Positions 46,163 to 58,305 are shown, numbered from the stretch's first letter. The stretch: DNA of 64,000 nt from Calonectria ilicicola (GCA_020809705.1 CP085827.1:7378001-7442000); one strand, 5' to 3'. Notes: a model not told the origin generated them from the letters alone. Translations and numbers: made by a program.

Positions 46163-49100
46163 GATGGAAGATTGCGGACTTATTTACAGTGCCCGCGGTG
46201 CTGAAAATGATAATCGATGCAGGTTACGGGGAGAATCGAGCTTGAATGACATGTAGGCATTTGGATGGGTATTAATGAACCTCGTGGCACGAGGCAGAGA
46301 ATAGCCCCGCCGGATCCCAGCTCCTCGGGATACACAGAAGCCCGGTCATATTTCCGCAATCGACATTCGCATTCGAGATCTTCAGTCATCATGCCATCGA
46401 TGGCTGGCGCCTTCTAAAATATGGGCACAATCGTGCATCGGTAACCCGCCATAACATGACTAGTGTACTGTCCACTTGGCTCATTTAACCTGGCCGGCCG
46501 AAAATGGGCATCTTCCCGTTACTTGGCCATCTAATGGACCTGTGTACCGTTGGGGACGCTCTTGCTGCTCGAAAACCCACTTGAACAAATTCATAGGTCG
46601 ATCAAATAGCCTACTGGACATCAAAACCAGCTTGTCGGGTTCGGGCAGGCACTCGGCCTAATCTTCGGCGGTGCAATATTGCATGGGACGGTTGGCATGG
46701 GGTATGAGGGGAAGATGGCAAGGAACGTCGGGTTTTATTATGGGGTACTGGGGGCGAGGGGGATGGAATTCTTGCCAATGATGGCTAGGAAATGCATAGC
46801 AATGCTGTGCTTTTTGGTGTTTAAATTAACGCGGAAGATGCATGTGTTCCCAGCATCATGTAGTGTTTTGAGTCATGATGGAATGGCGTGCGAACGGGTG
46901 AAGAAGCCAGTGTGATCGCTGCTACCTGGACAGCAAAGAGCCGGCTTCAAACCCCGACTAAAACTGATTGTCGAAATAAACCTAAACCCATGACTTGCCC
47001 GAAATGCGCCGACCATTGTTCTGAATGTTTTGGTCTTGGCAAGTGGTTAGCCGAGGCGAGCACCCCGCATTTCAATCAGCTTGTGGGGTTCTCCAGGTCA
47101 TCAGGTCAGTTCAAGATTTGTCGTGCTTGGGTGCAAAACTGTGCTAGTCCGAGCCCATCCACGATGCAACGCCAATTGGATACCCCGGAACTTCCTCTCT
47201 CTTTTCTTCCTCTCTTTTTCACTTTGGCTAGTCGGCAATAGGATATTCTTGGCCTGCCGATGTGGCGCAAGACCTAATTGTTTCACTGCTTGTGCCCCAT
47301 GTGAACAGGGCGCTTGCTTCTGTGGGAGCCGCTGAGGCCAAAAGTTTTGCCCAGAAGGTATCTCAACCAGCAGATTCCGGAGCGTATGATGAATATACAA
47401 CAAGGGTAACTTAGATCCACATTAGTCACCTAACTTTACATGACAGGCTTCGCTCCGCTGACTTGATGACATGACTACCGCTGCTAGGTTGGTGTGGGGA
47501 AACAGGCACAGCCAAGCAACGATTGAGCGTCTTTTCAGAGCAGTCAGCATGTGCTCAGTCCAACATGTTCCCGAAATACTCATGTGTATGTGAAGTGGCC
47601 ATAACAATCGCCGCAATTTCCTGGTGCCGAAATTGTGACTGAAAATGGTTCATATGCTTTGCGTTATTTGTATTTGCGTAGAGATGGATTTTAGGTGAGT
47701 TGCAGTCGCTGGGGGTGATTTGCCAGCCGCTCGACCGTGCACCTTGCAGTCGCCCTCTAGCCTCGTGGGTGGGTGTAAAAAGCGAAGAATGCATGTGCCT
47801 GTGCGTTAATGAAGTGAAGATTTATGGTGGATTTTATGGAACATGGGATAATTCCGTTTTGGCACTGATAAAAAGTTCTCATTACTTCAGCAGCACAGCT
47901 GAGCTGATCATTACTGCTTTTGCGGCCGGGTCATCATACCGGCCCTGTACTGAACTGGTCACTCGAACAGGGGCTCAACGACGCTGTTACATGCTGCAGT
48001 AAATGAGTAAATGGCGCAATAGTGATCGTTGATCCATTTGCCATATAGCGGTCAACAACGCAGTAGCTACATCTGTTGTCGGGTCACAGTTCGCATTCAC
48101 ATGATCAATAGGCAGATGGGAAAATAAAATAAAATACAATAAAACGAAATGAAAGTTGTGCTTTATCCCAGGGAGACACAAAATAAAGGAGTCAGGCAGG
48201 GTAAATGTAAGTTGCTCTTGACTACAAGACTAAAGCTTGATCCTTCCTCTAACTGTTCTTCCTGCTTGTAATAATAGGACGAGGCTATTCCGTTGATATG
48301 AAAGAGCCCGTGTTACATGCTTATTGTAGCTTGTTATAATAACCTAGTCACCGTTGTGGCGAACGATTTGGCAGCAACCATAGGCACCACAATTACGGGG
48401 TGACCCAGGCCTATACATAACACCAGTTACACATGATAACTGCCACATGGATCTTTTGCTGTAGCAATCAGCTCTTGCGGTGACTTGTACATTGCACTGA
48501 CGCGTGCGGCATCGTATTGTTGGTTGCACTGATAATTTTCCGCCAATTATGCCATTGCAATAATTAAAGAAAGTATCTGGTCTGATTGGAAAAAATCAGA
48601 TTGGCCTTCCGAGACGTTTGCTCTCAAATCCTTCATTTCTCTCGATCAATACCCGGCTCGTACCAATACGCTATCCTGGTATCGACACCGCCACGTACTT
48701 GGCTCGTATCCAAAATCTTTGGGGGTCGCATCGGCTCACGGAATTAAAGACCCCGAGCGCGCGTCATCCAAATAGGGGGGTCCATACTGTTTCGTGCTTC
48801 TGCTGCTTCCATTGTAGGGAGGATTACATCTCGATTCGGAGCTTTCGGCAACATTCCTGCTACCTGGGATGCCACTAACTGTTTAAGCTTAAGATTAGAC
48901 CCTGCCGGTTCTCGGTTCTCGGATGACTCTGACCGAGTGTCACGGTCACATTGCGTTACGGCTTTGGCCACCCGGCTCTCAATTCACGACGTAAATTATT
49001 CCAGAATAGCCATCAATTCACTCTAGCGGACTCTGGATTATGGGATATTGTTGATGCGCATGAAAGCAATGGTGAAAGAAACTTGACCTTTGATTGTATG

Positions 49101-49431
49101 AATGAACGTACTGGAAAGAATTTGATGCGACAAATGACACAGAGTGCAGCCAGCCGCCGAGCAACCCTACCAATTAATTATTCCCTTTCGAGGCTCTTGG
49201 CAATGTCAATCCACCCCCAAAGTTAACCCACGAAAAGGGATACAGCGGAGGATCCACATCCGGAATACTGACGTATTGGATAGCACTAACTGCCGTTTTT
49301 ATTAGAAACTACGCGGATCAACTCCGAATATCCCCACGAATCACTTGGGCCAACAGCATCTTGTATTTCCAGCTCTCATGTCGACCATTACGGGATCCAT
49401 TATTTGATTGAGGTCCCCACTTGGCGAGAGG
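46163..49431. other. gene-poor intergenic region
   Basis: About 3.3 kb without a supportable gene. Reading frames are short and show no domain features. It separates the carboxylesterase start (minus) from the beta-helix protein start (plus). Confidence 0.5.
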
Positions 49432-49438
49432 TATAAAG
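49432..49438 (+). promoter_or_regulatory. TATA box of the beta-helix protein gene
   Basis: TATAAAG lies 81 bp upstream of the ATG at 49513. The in-frame upstream codon at 49477 lies close to the expected transcription start, so 49513 is preferred. Confidence 0.6.
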
Positions 49439-49512
49439 TACTCTGCCCTCTTACCGGTGAATTGTGAGAGAAATCGGTGCTTCGTCTCACATTCTACCAG
49501 AGAGATAAAACA

Positions 49513-50577
49513 ATGGCGCAGTTTTTCATCCTTACGGCGGTTCTGGCCCTCATTTCTATTGCGCAGGCCCAATGTGGCTCAGGCTCACCTCACGCCAGGG
49601 TTACTGGTTCCGGCAGTTCGTTTACGGCGACTAGAGGCTCGACTTCAGTCTATACTGGTTCTGACTATCGGGCCGCAATTCAAGCTGCACTTGACTCTAT
49701 TAGCAGTGGTCAGCGTGTCGCAGTCATGGCTTCGGGGTCTATTGGAGCCAACACTATTACCATCACAAGCGGGAAAATCTTCGAGGGTTGCGGTACAATT
49801 AACGCCGTCCTGAGAAACGGACGAGGCGCTATTGAGTCCACCGACACCGCCGATGTCCAGATCCCGTATTTAACCATGACTGGAAACCCATACTTTGGCC
49901 TCCGCTTCTCCGGTACTCGAAACCTGAATTTGGGGACAATCACCATGAACCTAAGCGGAGGTTTGGGAATTCGGTTCGACCGCGACAGAGCCGCCAATAG
50001 CAACGTGAGGATGGATGTAATTACCATCAGTGGCGCTGGAAGTCATGCCGTGGAAACTTGGAATATTGATGGACTGCAAGTCAATCAAGTTATTGCCAGA
50101 AATGTTGGCGAGTCGGGCCTACTGATTCAAGCAACTAAAAATGCTCGAGTCGGACTGGTAGATGGTAACAATGTGGGCGCTGGAACCGGATACGGTACAC
50201 TGCGATTTGCAAACAACAATGGAGATCTCGGCAATGGCAACTATAATACGAACATTTTCGTTGACAAGGTCGTCTCCCGTGGCGGTGGTCGTGGTGTCTT
50301 CTGTGTTTCTCAGTCTGGAGGGGCAGAAATCAAGAGCGTTGACCTTGCCAGCAATGGAAACAATGCCATCCTAATCGAGAATTGTTACAATGTTAAGATT
50401 CTTGGAGGCACTGTTAACGGAGGAGGAGAGGTTCGTCTTGCGGCCCGCACCGAGTTTCCCAACAACCGCGACATTTCCATCACTCTAAAGGTTGACAATA
50501 CCTCTGTTCGCGAGTCTCCATGCGGTCAGAACATTAGGTGGACTCTTACTGGCAACGGTCAGAGGAGCATTTGTTAA
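49513..50577 (+). CDS. secreted right-handed beta-helix (pectin-lyase-fold) protein
   Basis: An intronless 354-residue protein. The signal peptide covers about 1-19 and ends in AQAQC. The rest shows short repeated beta strands with turns rich in Asn, Gly and Asp, such as NLNLGTITMNLSGGLGI and NAILIENCYNVKILGG, which is the pattern of a parallel beta helix. The GH28 catalytic motifs NTD, DD, GHG and RIK are absent, so it is not a standard polygalacturonase. It could be a polysaccharide lyase, an epimerase-like enzyme or a non-catalytic secreted protein. Cysteines at the C-terminus (SPCGQN and the final C) may form a cap disulphide. A solo LTR follows 124 bp after the stop. Confidence 0.8.
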   Translation: MAQFFILTAVLALISIAQAQCGSGSPHARVTGSGSSFTATRGSTSVYTGSDYRAAIQAALDSISSGQRVAVMASGSIGANTITITSGKIFEGCGTINAVLRNGRGAIESTDTADVQIPYLTMTGNPYFGLRFSGTRNLNLGTITMNLSGGLGIRFDRDRAANSNVRMDVITISGAGSHAVETWNIDGLQVNQVIARNVGESGLLIQATKNARVGLVDGNNVGAGTGYGTLRFANNNGDLGNGNYNTNIFVDKVVSRGGGRGVFCVSQSGGAEIKSVDLASNGNNAILIENCYNVKILGGTVNGGGEVRLAARTEFPNNRDISITLKVDNTSVRESPCGQNIRWTLTGNGQRSIC

Positions 50578-50700
50578 GCACAAGATATAACCATGGCTAA
50601 AATGGTAATATTGATACTCCTAGGCTCTGAATTGGCTTGTTCCTGTTCAATCATCATTGAATTAGTTTGGAAAATATACTATTTCGACGAAAGCAATATG

Positions 50701-50923
50701 TGTAACGCAGGCTCCCCCAACCGAAGGGATAGCCTCATCCCTTGAGGTCTAAGGCAGCTGGGCCCGGGCCCTGTAGGCACAATAGGACATAGTAGCCTTT
50801 TCCAGCCTCTATTAAAAGTAAGAGGAATAGCTAGAGGAAAGAAGGATCAAGCTTTAGTCTCGTATTCAATAAGAACCTACGTTTACTCTGCCTGACTATC
50901 TCATTAAGTGTCGCCCTGTTACA
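50701..50923. mobile_element. solo LTR of a retrotransposon, 223 bp, with 5-bp target-site duplication
   Basis: The element begins TGTAACGCAG and ends CCCTGTTACA, so it has the TG...CA ends and the 6-bp TGTAAC/GTTACA inverted ends typical of fungal LTRs. The 5 bp before it (50696-50700) and after it (50924-50928) are both ATATG, a perfect target-site duplication of the size made by LTR integrases. No internal gag-pol or second LTR lies nearby. It is therefore a solo LTR left by recombination between two LTRs. The intact ends and perfect duplication suggest a fairly young insertion. Confidence 0.8.
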
Positions 50924-50928
50924 ATATG

Positions 50929-51617
50929 CCTCTGCTCTCAAAGGTGGAATGAGCAGATTTATGAAAAACAAAAAGAAAGAAAGTAAAAGAAAACCCAACA
51001 ATCAATTAACTACATGGACCTCAGCTCGTACACAAGCATTGCAGGTGGATTCGAAGTGTGGTTGTGCCAATCAGTAAATTCGATAATCCCACTATTGTCT
51101 CCTTCGTTTGCCGTTCGTTGCGTCTTGAGGAAAGATTTCCCAGTGTTTGAACCGGATTCTCGGAGGTGATTTTCTTTGTCTTAACAGGATCGGGTATAAT
51201 CTCTAGTTGAAAAATGGGGGTTGATGAGATGGGCGCCTGGCGCGGAATACGCTAACATACATTTTGCTAGGTGCACACACATAAAGTACCTGCATTTAAC
51301 ATCAAAATAAAGAAATAAGAATGAAATAAATAATTTTAGATATATTTCTAAACTTATTTATAATAAAATAAATTGGCCCTTGAGTATTTTCTTTGGATGT
51401 CTTTGGATTTTCCAGAAAAGTCCCAGCTAAATAGTTTGATGTGTGCGCGCAGCAAGACTAAAAAAAAAATGGCCCTGTCGCCCCGATGATAGCGAATTTC
51501 GCGCTAGAAGGTACCAGGATGGAGGTTAGATCGCGAACCCTCTACCAAATGGAGGATCGTGGTATTCTGAGTTGGGGAGAAAGAATGCTGCCGTGACACG
51601 TGGGGAGAATGTACTTT
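50929..51617. other. AT-rich intergenic sequence
   Basis: Contains a strongly AT-rich patch at about 51300-51372. No gene is supported. Confidence 0.5.
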
Positions 51618-52501
51618 TTATTGTTTGTGCAAAGGAGTGTTTGCTTGATCGAGCCCGGATCTCTTGGAAATCCAATAGATATTGACACTAGGCAGCTGAT
51701 CCTCATCAATGCGAATGCATAGCCAGCTTTGATTAGTGTTCAATCTATACCTTGTTTCAAATGGCACCTTGTCGCAAGAGAAGGAAACAGTAATTCTCCC
51801 ATTTTTGGCTTTAAAGGTCACTTGTGACGACGTTCGATTGATGGCTCCTGTGCTTCTACTTCCCGGATCGCCTCTCCAGGATAGCTAAGTGGTAGCTTGG
51901 ACAGCTTCGTTGCCCATTCATCAGAGAACTCGCGGCAGCACGTCCAAAGCTGGCTGCAGGAGACATCATCAAGCAATTCAATGTGATCATCAAAAGTCCA
52001 AGCCTCAATTTGGGGTCGGAGCTCTTCATTATGATAAAGCTTTGGTTGTGATAGTTTGGTGAAAAGATCGCCAACTTGCGCCATGACCTCGGCTCTCATG
52101 ATACGTGTTTAGATCAGTACAAAGTGACTACCAGTTGATTTGTCGTCTAAATCGTCTGTGACGTCGGATGGTGACCCGTGTTCTAGACGGCGTCGGATTG
52201 CCGCCTTCTTGCTCTCGCCCAGCTCATCAATCTCGGCGTCGCTGAGAAAGAAGGGGTGTTCGGGATCTTCCTCGTCGGGTACCAGGAGTGAGTGTCGCCC
52301 AAGGGCATGGTAAGTATGCTATTTATCTGAGCTTCCTAAAGGTGCTTTGACAATGGGGTGCTCTTCAATCCGCTCATTTGTGATAATCGGTGTAGCAGGT
52401 GGGAGAGGAGAAGCAACAGGCGCCCAGGCTGTGTTTCCATTGCTGACGAAGGCAAACCGGCAATATTTGAAGGCAGATGGATGTCCACTCGAATGTTCAA
52501 A
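51618..52501 (-). pseudogene. disabled gene of unknown family
   Basis: On the minus strand one frame runs from 52501 to 51818 with protein-like content (for example VPDEEDPEHPFFLSDAEIDE and LLDDVSCSQLWTCCREF) but is cut by TAG at 52319-52321 and TAA at 52109-52111. A further in-frame TGA lies at 52502-52504. At about 51820 the frame ends in TGA while protein-like sequence (FKAKNGRITVSFSCDK) goes on one frame away to a stop at 51618, so a one-base shift is present as well. No fungal intron can remove the inner stops: the spacing is too short or the signals are missing. The conserved feel of the acidic segment suggests a gene that died recently. I do not recognise its function. Confidence 0.6.
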
Positions 52502-52504
52502 TCA

Positions 52505-53155
52505 ACAAATGGCAACGCTGAGGGATGTGTTGAAAGGAGATCTCAAGGATCAAATACAAGTTCGTACCTCGCTTTACAGGTTACTGCAACTTGAGTGAAT
52601 TGGGGGAGATGAAGGAGATGGAGGAGAAATGTGCCGCAATGCAGTCTATTGAACCTAATTAAGCGCAGGCACAATCGTGCACTCGTTTCTCCGTTTTATA
52701 CTACTATTTACTAGCTGATTTCCGTGTTTCCCATGCAAACAAACGCAAGTGCAGATGCAGATGCAAAACGCTTGGATCATTCACGCTATCCTATTTTAGG
52801 TTAATCATTATCTTAGTAAACTCTCAGATGTTTTTTTGGTAAATCGTGGGCTCTAGCCTAGAGGGAGCTCCAAAGCCACAACGGTGGCAGATACAATTAA
52901 GTTTGGCCATATGATTCGCCCGACCAAGATACAATCAACTGAGGTGGGGGCTTATGTAGCCCAACTTGCGCGCGAGTTACTCAACCCAAACTGAGAAGAC
53001 CAAAAAAAAAAGAAAGAAAGAAAAGCCCAGCCCCGCTTTCGGACAATTCACACTGGATTTTGAACGAGGGAATTATTGATTTGTTGGATCGGAGAGTCAG
53101 CGACGAGCCTTTTTTGAACTTTGCCAGCCATATTGTCCATTTATCGAGAAAGGCG
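52505..53155. other. intergenic, promoter side of the MCT-type transporter
   Basis: About 650 bp; a possible first exon of the neighbouring pseudogene (minus) may be hidden here. No other feature is seen. Confidence 0.45.
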
Positions 53156-54650
53156 ATGTCTCATATAGATGTGAATCGCAGTGCTGCTCGCATTGATCTT
53201 GATGTGGCAGACTTAGTTGACCTTGGTCAGTGCAATCAGCGTACTCACAAGACCGTACCAAAACTGAACCTAAAACACCTTTGGCTAACAGATTCTTGCA
53301 GAACTCTCTACATATGGTGATAGCATAGAATATCCCGAAGGAGGTTTCCAAGCTTGGATGGTGGTAGTGGGCGCGTGGTGCGCCATGCTTCCCCCCATTG
53401 GTTTGCTCAACACCGTGGCTGTTCTTCAAGCATGGGTGGCAGAAAATGAACTCAAAGGGATGTCCGAAAGTCAAATAGGGTGGATTTTTAGCTGCTACGC
53501 ATTCTTCGTCACGGCCTGCGGTGGTCAAGTTGGTGAGAATTATACTGACAAACCAGTCACTTACCCAAGCCATGCTAACAATCCGTTTGTAGGTCCAATT
53601 TTCGATTCCTACGATATCAGGGTCCTGGTCATTCCTGGCTCGATCGGTACCCTTGCGTCTATGATATTCCTAAGCTTGTCAAAAGGTAATGACTCTTTTT
53701 CCCTTGCGCTAATATATCACAATATGTTGACAGCATATACAGAATATTATCAATTTTTGCTTTCTTTTGGAGTCTGTGGAGGTATTTCGGCGTCTCTCCT
53801 CTTCAATCCTGGTGTATCCGCCATTGGCCATTGGTTTTGCAAGCGTCGTGCATTTGCTACCGGAATAGCGTGTACGGCAGGCGGGATTGGTGGCTGCGCC
53901 TTCTCGTTGGTCATCATGTATCTAGCACCTCGGATTGGATTCCCCTGGGCGATTCGTGTCATCGCTTTCATATCATTTGGTCTCTTTGTTGTTGCTAACA
54001 TATTTTTGCGAAAGCGACTGCCTAACAATAAGAAGGCCCAAGTATCGATTGATTTTGGACTTTTGAGGGACGCAAAGTTTGGCATAACTGTGCTCGCCAT
54101 TTTCTTCATCGAATTTGCCGTCTTTATTCCGTATGCGTACATCTCCTCTTATGCTACTTATTATAATTTCAGCTTACGAGATGCTTATTTACTCAATATC
54201 TTGCTGAATGCCGGTGCCATTCCCGGCCGAGTGTTGCCGGGATACACCGCAGACCGGTTTGGTGCCTTCAACACCATGTGTGTTACAGCACTGATTTGCG
54301 CCGTTTTAATCCTATCTCTCTGGTTGATGACGAATGGAGCCGAAGATAAAATGGTGGGATTTACAGTGCTTTTTGGCTTTTGGTCAGGTGCAGCCATTAG
54401 TCTATCGCCGGTCTGTGTCTCAAAGGTCTGTAAAATTGAGAACTACGGAAAATCCACTGGTATTGCATACTTCATCGCCAGCTTCGGTGCGTTGGTTGGG
54501 ATTCCTATCGCCGGCGCTCTTTTGGATAATGGAAGCTCTAATCGCTATGAGGCTCTAATCATTTTTTCCGGCGGTTTCTATTTAGCATCTTGCATAGTTT
54601 TTTGTATTGCTCGAGGATACGCGGGAGGTTGGGCATGGTCAATATTCTAG
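53156..54650 (+). CDS. monocarboxylate-transporter-type MFS permease
   Basis: Four exons (53156-53225, 53302-53532, 53593-53685, 53734-54650) encode 436 residues. The short N-terminus leads into YPEGGFQAWMVVVGAW, the fungal MCT signature (usually DGG-x-AW) before helix 1. Helix landmarks follow: GWIFSCYAFFV, GPIFDSYDIRVL, EYYQFLLSFGVCGG, NPGVSAIGHWFCKRRAFATGIACTAGG, and GAIPGRVLPGYTADRFG between helices 8 and 9. About twelve helices are present, so the protein is complete. The family imports or exports monocarboxylates such as pyruvate, aromatic acids or secondary metabolites. It opens the compact gene group that holds the FAD monooxygenase and cyclase genes, and may carry their substrate. 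The introns were fixed by phases 1, 1 and 1 and by continuity at GG-x-D. Confidence 0.9.
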
Positions 54651-55432
54651 ACAACCAATTTCTACTCTCATGGTAGATATATGAGGACATTTCAGTCTTG
54701 AAGATCTTACTAAAAGCACTCGTAGTGAGATTTGTATCAACATCGCCAATACAGCTACTTAGTGCTTCTGGGGAACTATCAAAAGATGACCATGTGTGTG
54801 ATTCGTAAAGCAGGTCATCCATCCTTCATCACCTTCGTTGTAGCTATCCGCTCGTCCAAGATGACACCAGAGAACCAGACGTGGGTAACTGCATCCGTGC
54901 AACCAGAGTTGCGCCCAGATACAAAACGTCATCCAGTCTTTTTTTGATACCGCAAAATCAAGCCTCACATAGAATTAAAAGCCCCGGGCTTGGGGGTTTT
55001 TTTGGTCGTATTTATCTAAATCTTTGTTGAAATAATGATATATATTGTTATTTATGATCTGGATGCACTGTATTGTGATGGCGGCCGTGCTTGTGGACAC
55101 GCTCGTGCAAGCAGGCCTGATCTACCTAAGCATAAAGGGGTCCTTGGAAGGAGGTGACTTTAATTGGTCAACAATGTTAGGTAATTTTATCGACTGAGAA
55201 ACCATTGACCTAGTTCTCTATGCGGCACAAACTTTATACCATCAGGCAGGGTCACATAGTGTTAGTTAAAATGGCTTCCCTCGCTAATAGCTATGCATCC
55301 TCCACACATTCTCCCAAACAGTGTCTTTCATTCAGTGTTCACGATACAAGCCACCAGTCCGTCCAGACATCTGCCAAGGCAGTCTCCACCAGCGATTACC
55401 CCTCATGCATACTCTTATCCAATCCATGTCTA
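54651..55432. other. intergenic between convergent genes
   Basis: About 780 bp with the 3' ends of the transporter (plus) and the FAD monooxygenase (minus). Only short frames are seen. Confidence 0.5.
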
Positions 55433-56881
55433 CTATAATCGTGGGCTACTTTCGCGATTCTTTTCCTTCTTCCAACATTCCGAGGCATCGGCAGTTGCAT
55501 CATATCCATATAGCCAATCCTGAAAGATGGTATTGCCCATAAGGTTCGGGCTGCTTGGGTAGTCTCCCGCTTGAAACACGCTTCGCCTCATTTCCAATGG
55601 CTCTTCATCCTTCATATGGATAAAGAACCTATTAGTAAAGCTACCCCGCTGGATAGAGTGTGCTCGTAGTACTCTGGTGCGGTAGAAGAAGTGTAGCAGC
55701 GAGGGAAGCTCGTCCTTTGAAGTGATGTGGGATAGTGCCGATCCCAAAACCGCGGCGTCCTCAATTGCCATGGCAGCCCCCTGAGCTAAATAAGGCAACG
55801 TTGCGTGTGCAGCATCGCCAATGAGAAGCATTTTTCCATTTGGATGAACCCAGTTGGTAACGGCAGGTAGATCAGTTAGGCGCCACTTTTCGACTTCCTC
55901 TGGGATGAAAGAAAGAAGCTTTTGAACCCTATTTATGCTTGAGCATTCGAGTTCATGTTATCAAACGGTGTCAAGATAACTCACATTGGCGACCAGCCCT
56001 TGTAGGCGTTGCGAACCTCTGTGGCGGTTGCTGGAGCTTTGTAGCCCTTCATCTTTTTGTCGTCCGGGATGACCATAAGGAGGTTGAATGTCTTTTCCTT
56101 TTGCATGTTGTATCTGTGGTGATTAGGATCATGGAATTCAGAGAATGGGGCGGACCTACCCGATAATGTGATGATCAGGACCAAGGAATTGCTCAAAGTT
56201 TGGATCTTCGCTCAGTGGAGCGAGCTCAGGGTCTTGTGTTAAATTTTCTCGAGGAATCACCACTCGAAAGCACGTGTCGCCTGTCTCATGAGGCTCAATA
56301 TTTAGCCCCATTGCTCGTCTAGCAATGCTTTTGACACCATCAGCGGCAATCAGCAGGTCTCCACTCAACACCTCTCCAGACTCAAGCGTCACAGCAGTTT
56401 CATCCGGGTGATACTTCACAACAGTCTGGCCTTTACGTATCTTTGCACCCGCTTTGGTGGCAGCAGCGACCAGAATATCGTGGTAATCAGGCCGATAAAC
56501 TTGCCAATATGGAGCACCGTACCTTTCCACATGTGTAGATAGATCGGTATGTCCTTCAGGTTTACCGGTGAGCCAGGATCTGTAGTTGATGCGTGATGGT
56601 TTAGACGATACGGCATCCATCTGGTCGCCCATGCCCCATCGGATCAATTCCCTGGCCGCGTTTGGAGGCACTTGAACTCCCGCACCAACCTAAAAGACAG
56701 ACAAGCTTTTAGTGACTTATTCGACGTAGCATTGGATAATCACAAAACTTACCTCCACAAATTCTGCTGCTTGCTCGACTACAGTGACGATATGCCCAGC
56801 ATTTCGTAGCGCTAATGCGGCACCCAGTCCTCCAATTCCAGCTCCAACAATAACGACATTTAGTTGGTACTTTGCAGGCAT
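55433..56881 (-). CDS. FAD-dependent monooxygenase, salicylate-hydroxylase-like
   Basis: Four exons (56881-56753, 56689-56160, 56113-55985, 55928-55433) encode 427 residues. The N-terminal dinucleotide fold has GAGIGG at 13-18. AADGVKS carries the DG motif that contacts FAD and NADPH, and LIGDAAHATLPYLAQGAAMAIEDA is the GD motif. These three motifs define group-A flavin hydroxylases such as salicylate or 6-hydroxynicotinate hydroxylase, which hydroxylate aromatic rings in the cytosol with NAD(P)H and oxygen. Exon 1 matches the family start, and each junction keeps phase (0, 2, 2). In the cluster it is the best candidate for the first oxidation step. A role in secondary metabolism is the alternative. 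Confidence 0.92.
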
Positions 56882-57538
56882 TTTCGCGAATAGTGATATG
56901 ATCTTTGATTCGAATGAAGTTGAGAATGCTTATTGTCGAACTGACATTAAATGTCTATATAGCTTGTGTCCTCAAGATTACATTTTCAGCATCGTACGTT
57001 TCCCCGCGCGGTTCACGGATGGGCATGAACTCATTTCGGCAAATTAATGATAGATCGCGCCGAATGACGTTCTCAGTTCAACCTAGTTCGCCGTCCCCAC
57101 GGAAGAAATTCCCAAAGATTCCGAACTTGTGGTGTGCCAACCCCGCAGTGATTCCGATCAACCACCGCAGCCCCACATATGATTTTAGCGGCAACATGGC
57201 AGGGGCCGTCACCTCGATATCTTGACGTAGGTTTTCAGTAAATTGAAACTGCATCAGAAGAGAATTCCAGTAATTAATTTTCTTGCAATGGGAAATAAAT
57301 CTTAAAATGATATTGGAATGATTGCATGCTAGCTGCTGCTATTTTCTGGATCTAATGAATGTGGCAACTGCATTCATTGCTTAACATTTTGCCTCAGAGG
57401 CTACTGATCTCTGCAGGGGAAAGGTCTCCACCCTGTGTTACAATGATGACCGTGCTATTTTCTTGATGCAAAAAAAAAAAAAAAAACCTTTTCCTCTATG
57501 AAATTTATCCTATTACAATTGAGTTATCGATTTCAAGC
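56882..57538. other. intergenic between two minus-strand genes
   Basis: About 660 bp serving as promoter of the monooxygenase and 3' region of the short zinc-cluster gene. A run of A lies near 57470-57486. Confidence 0.5.
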
Positions 57539-58305
57539 TCATCCGATGTTTAGAAGCCCAATATCATCCCAAGCATCGAGGAGTGACTGCACGGCCTGTT
57601 GATCCCACCCATCCTGTTGGGTCTCAGCACATCCTGCTACATGTGGCATAATTTTCGCGCAGTCTATTATCTCATCATCATCATCACCTCTTAACTCTTT
57701 GATTTGCTGATCATTGGTAACTGCAAGCACAAATTTTTTGACAGCTTGCCCCGTCCCTTCGATGTTTGACACAAGCACAACACACACTAAGTTGTTATTT
57801 GACTCTTGGTGACAAGAGGTATCAGTAGCCAATTTAAGAAGTTTATCTTTCAACCCGAGCTCAAATTCTGTCTCATATTTATTTTTGTCTTGCCTTTGCG
57901 CCATTTGTGGTGTAGCATGATCATCATTCTGATAGTACGGTGGTGTAGACTCTAGGGTAGGCAATATTGCGATTGGCGACTTTTGTCGACAGGCTAATTC
58001 TGGAGGTTTTCTCCAAGCCTGTTCTCGAGATACCTGCCTAGATGCTTTTCATCAATACGCGTCTTTCTATATAGATCTTTTACTCACGGCCGCCTTAATT
58101 GATGTGGATAGATGCATTCGTTGCCATAATGCCTGCAGTTTAGACAAGGTCCATGCAATTCACCCTGGATGCATCTCACTTTGCGTATATGGCAGTGTCT
58201 ACACGCTGGAAGAGCACGTCGTTTTCTTTGTCTTGATGATGTGTGGTTGCGAGGAGATGACTTGATGTTTGTTGTAACAGCAGTTGGCTCTGACGATGGT
58301 GACAT
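57539..58305 (-). CDS. short Zn2Cys6 protein, no middle regulatory domain
   Basis: Two exons, 58305-58088 and 58037-57539, joined by a 50-nt intron, give 238 residues. The zinc cluster is ACRHCHIRKVRC followed by PCLNCRHYGNEC; the ligands are C35, C38, C45, C54, C57 and C64, with a slightly longer loop between C45 and C54. A basic stretch (SRQRKRR, 24-30) precedes it and can serve as nuclear signal. The rest (about 75-238) is acidic and ends with WDQQAVQSLLDAWDDIGLL, a possible amphipathic activation helix. The large fungal-specific domain is missing, so this is a compact regulator like AflR-type or cluster-specific factors. It sits between the monooxygenase and cyclase genes, which makes it the likely local activator. 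The ATG at 58305 is the first one close to the cluster; an upstream start cannot be excluded. Confidence 0.75.
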
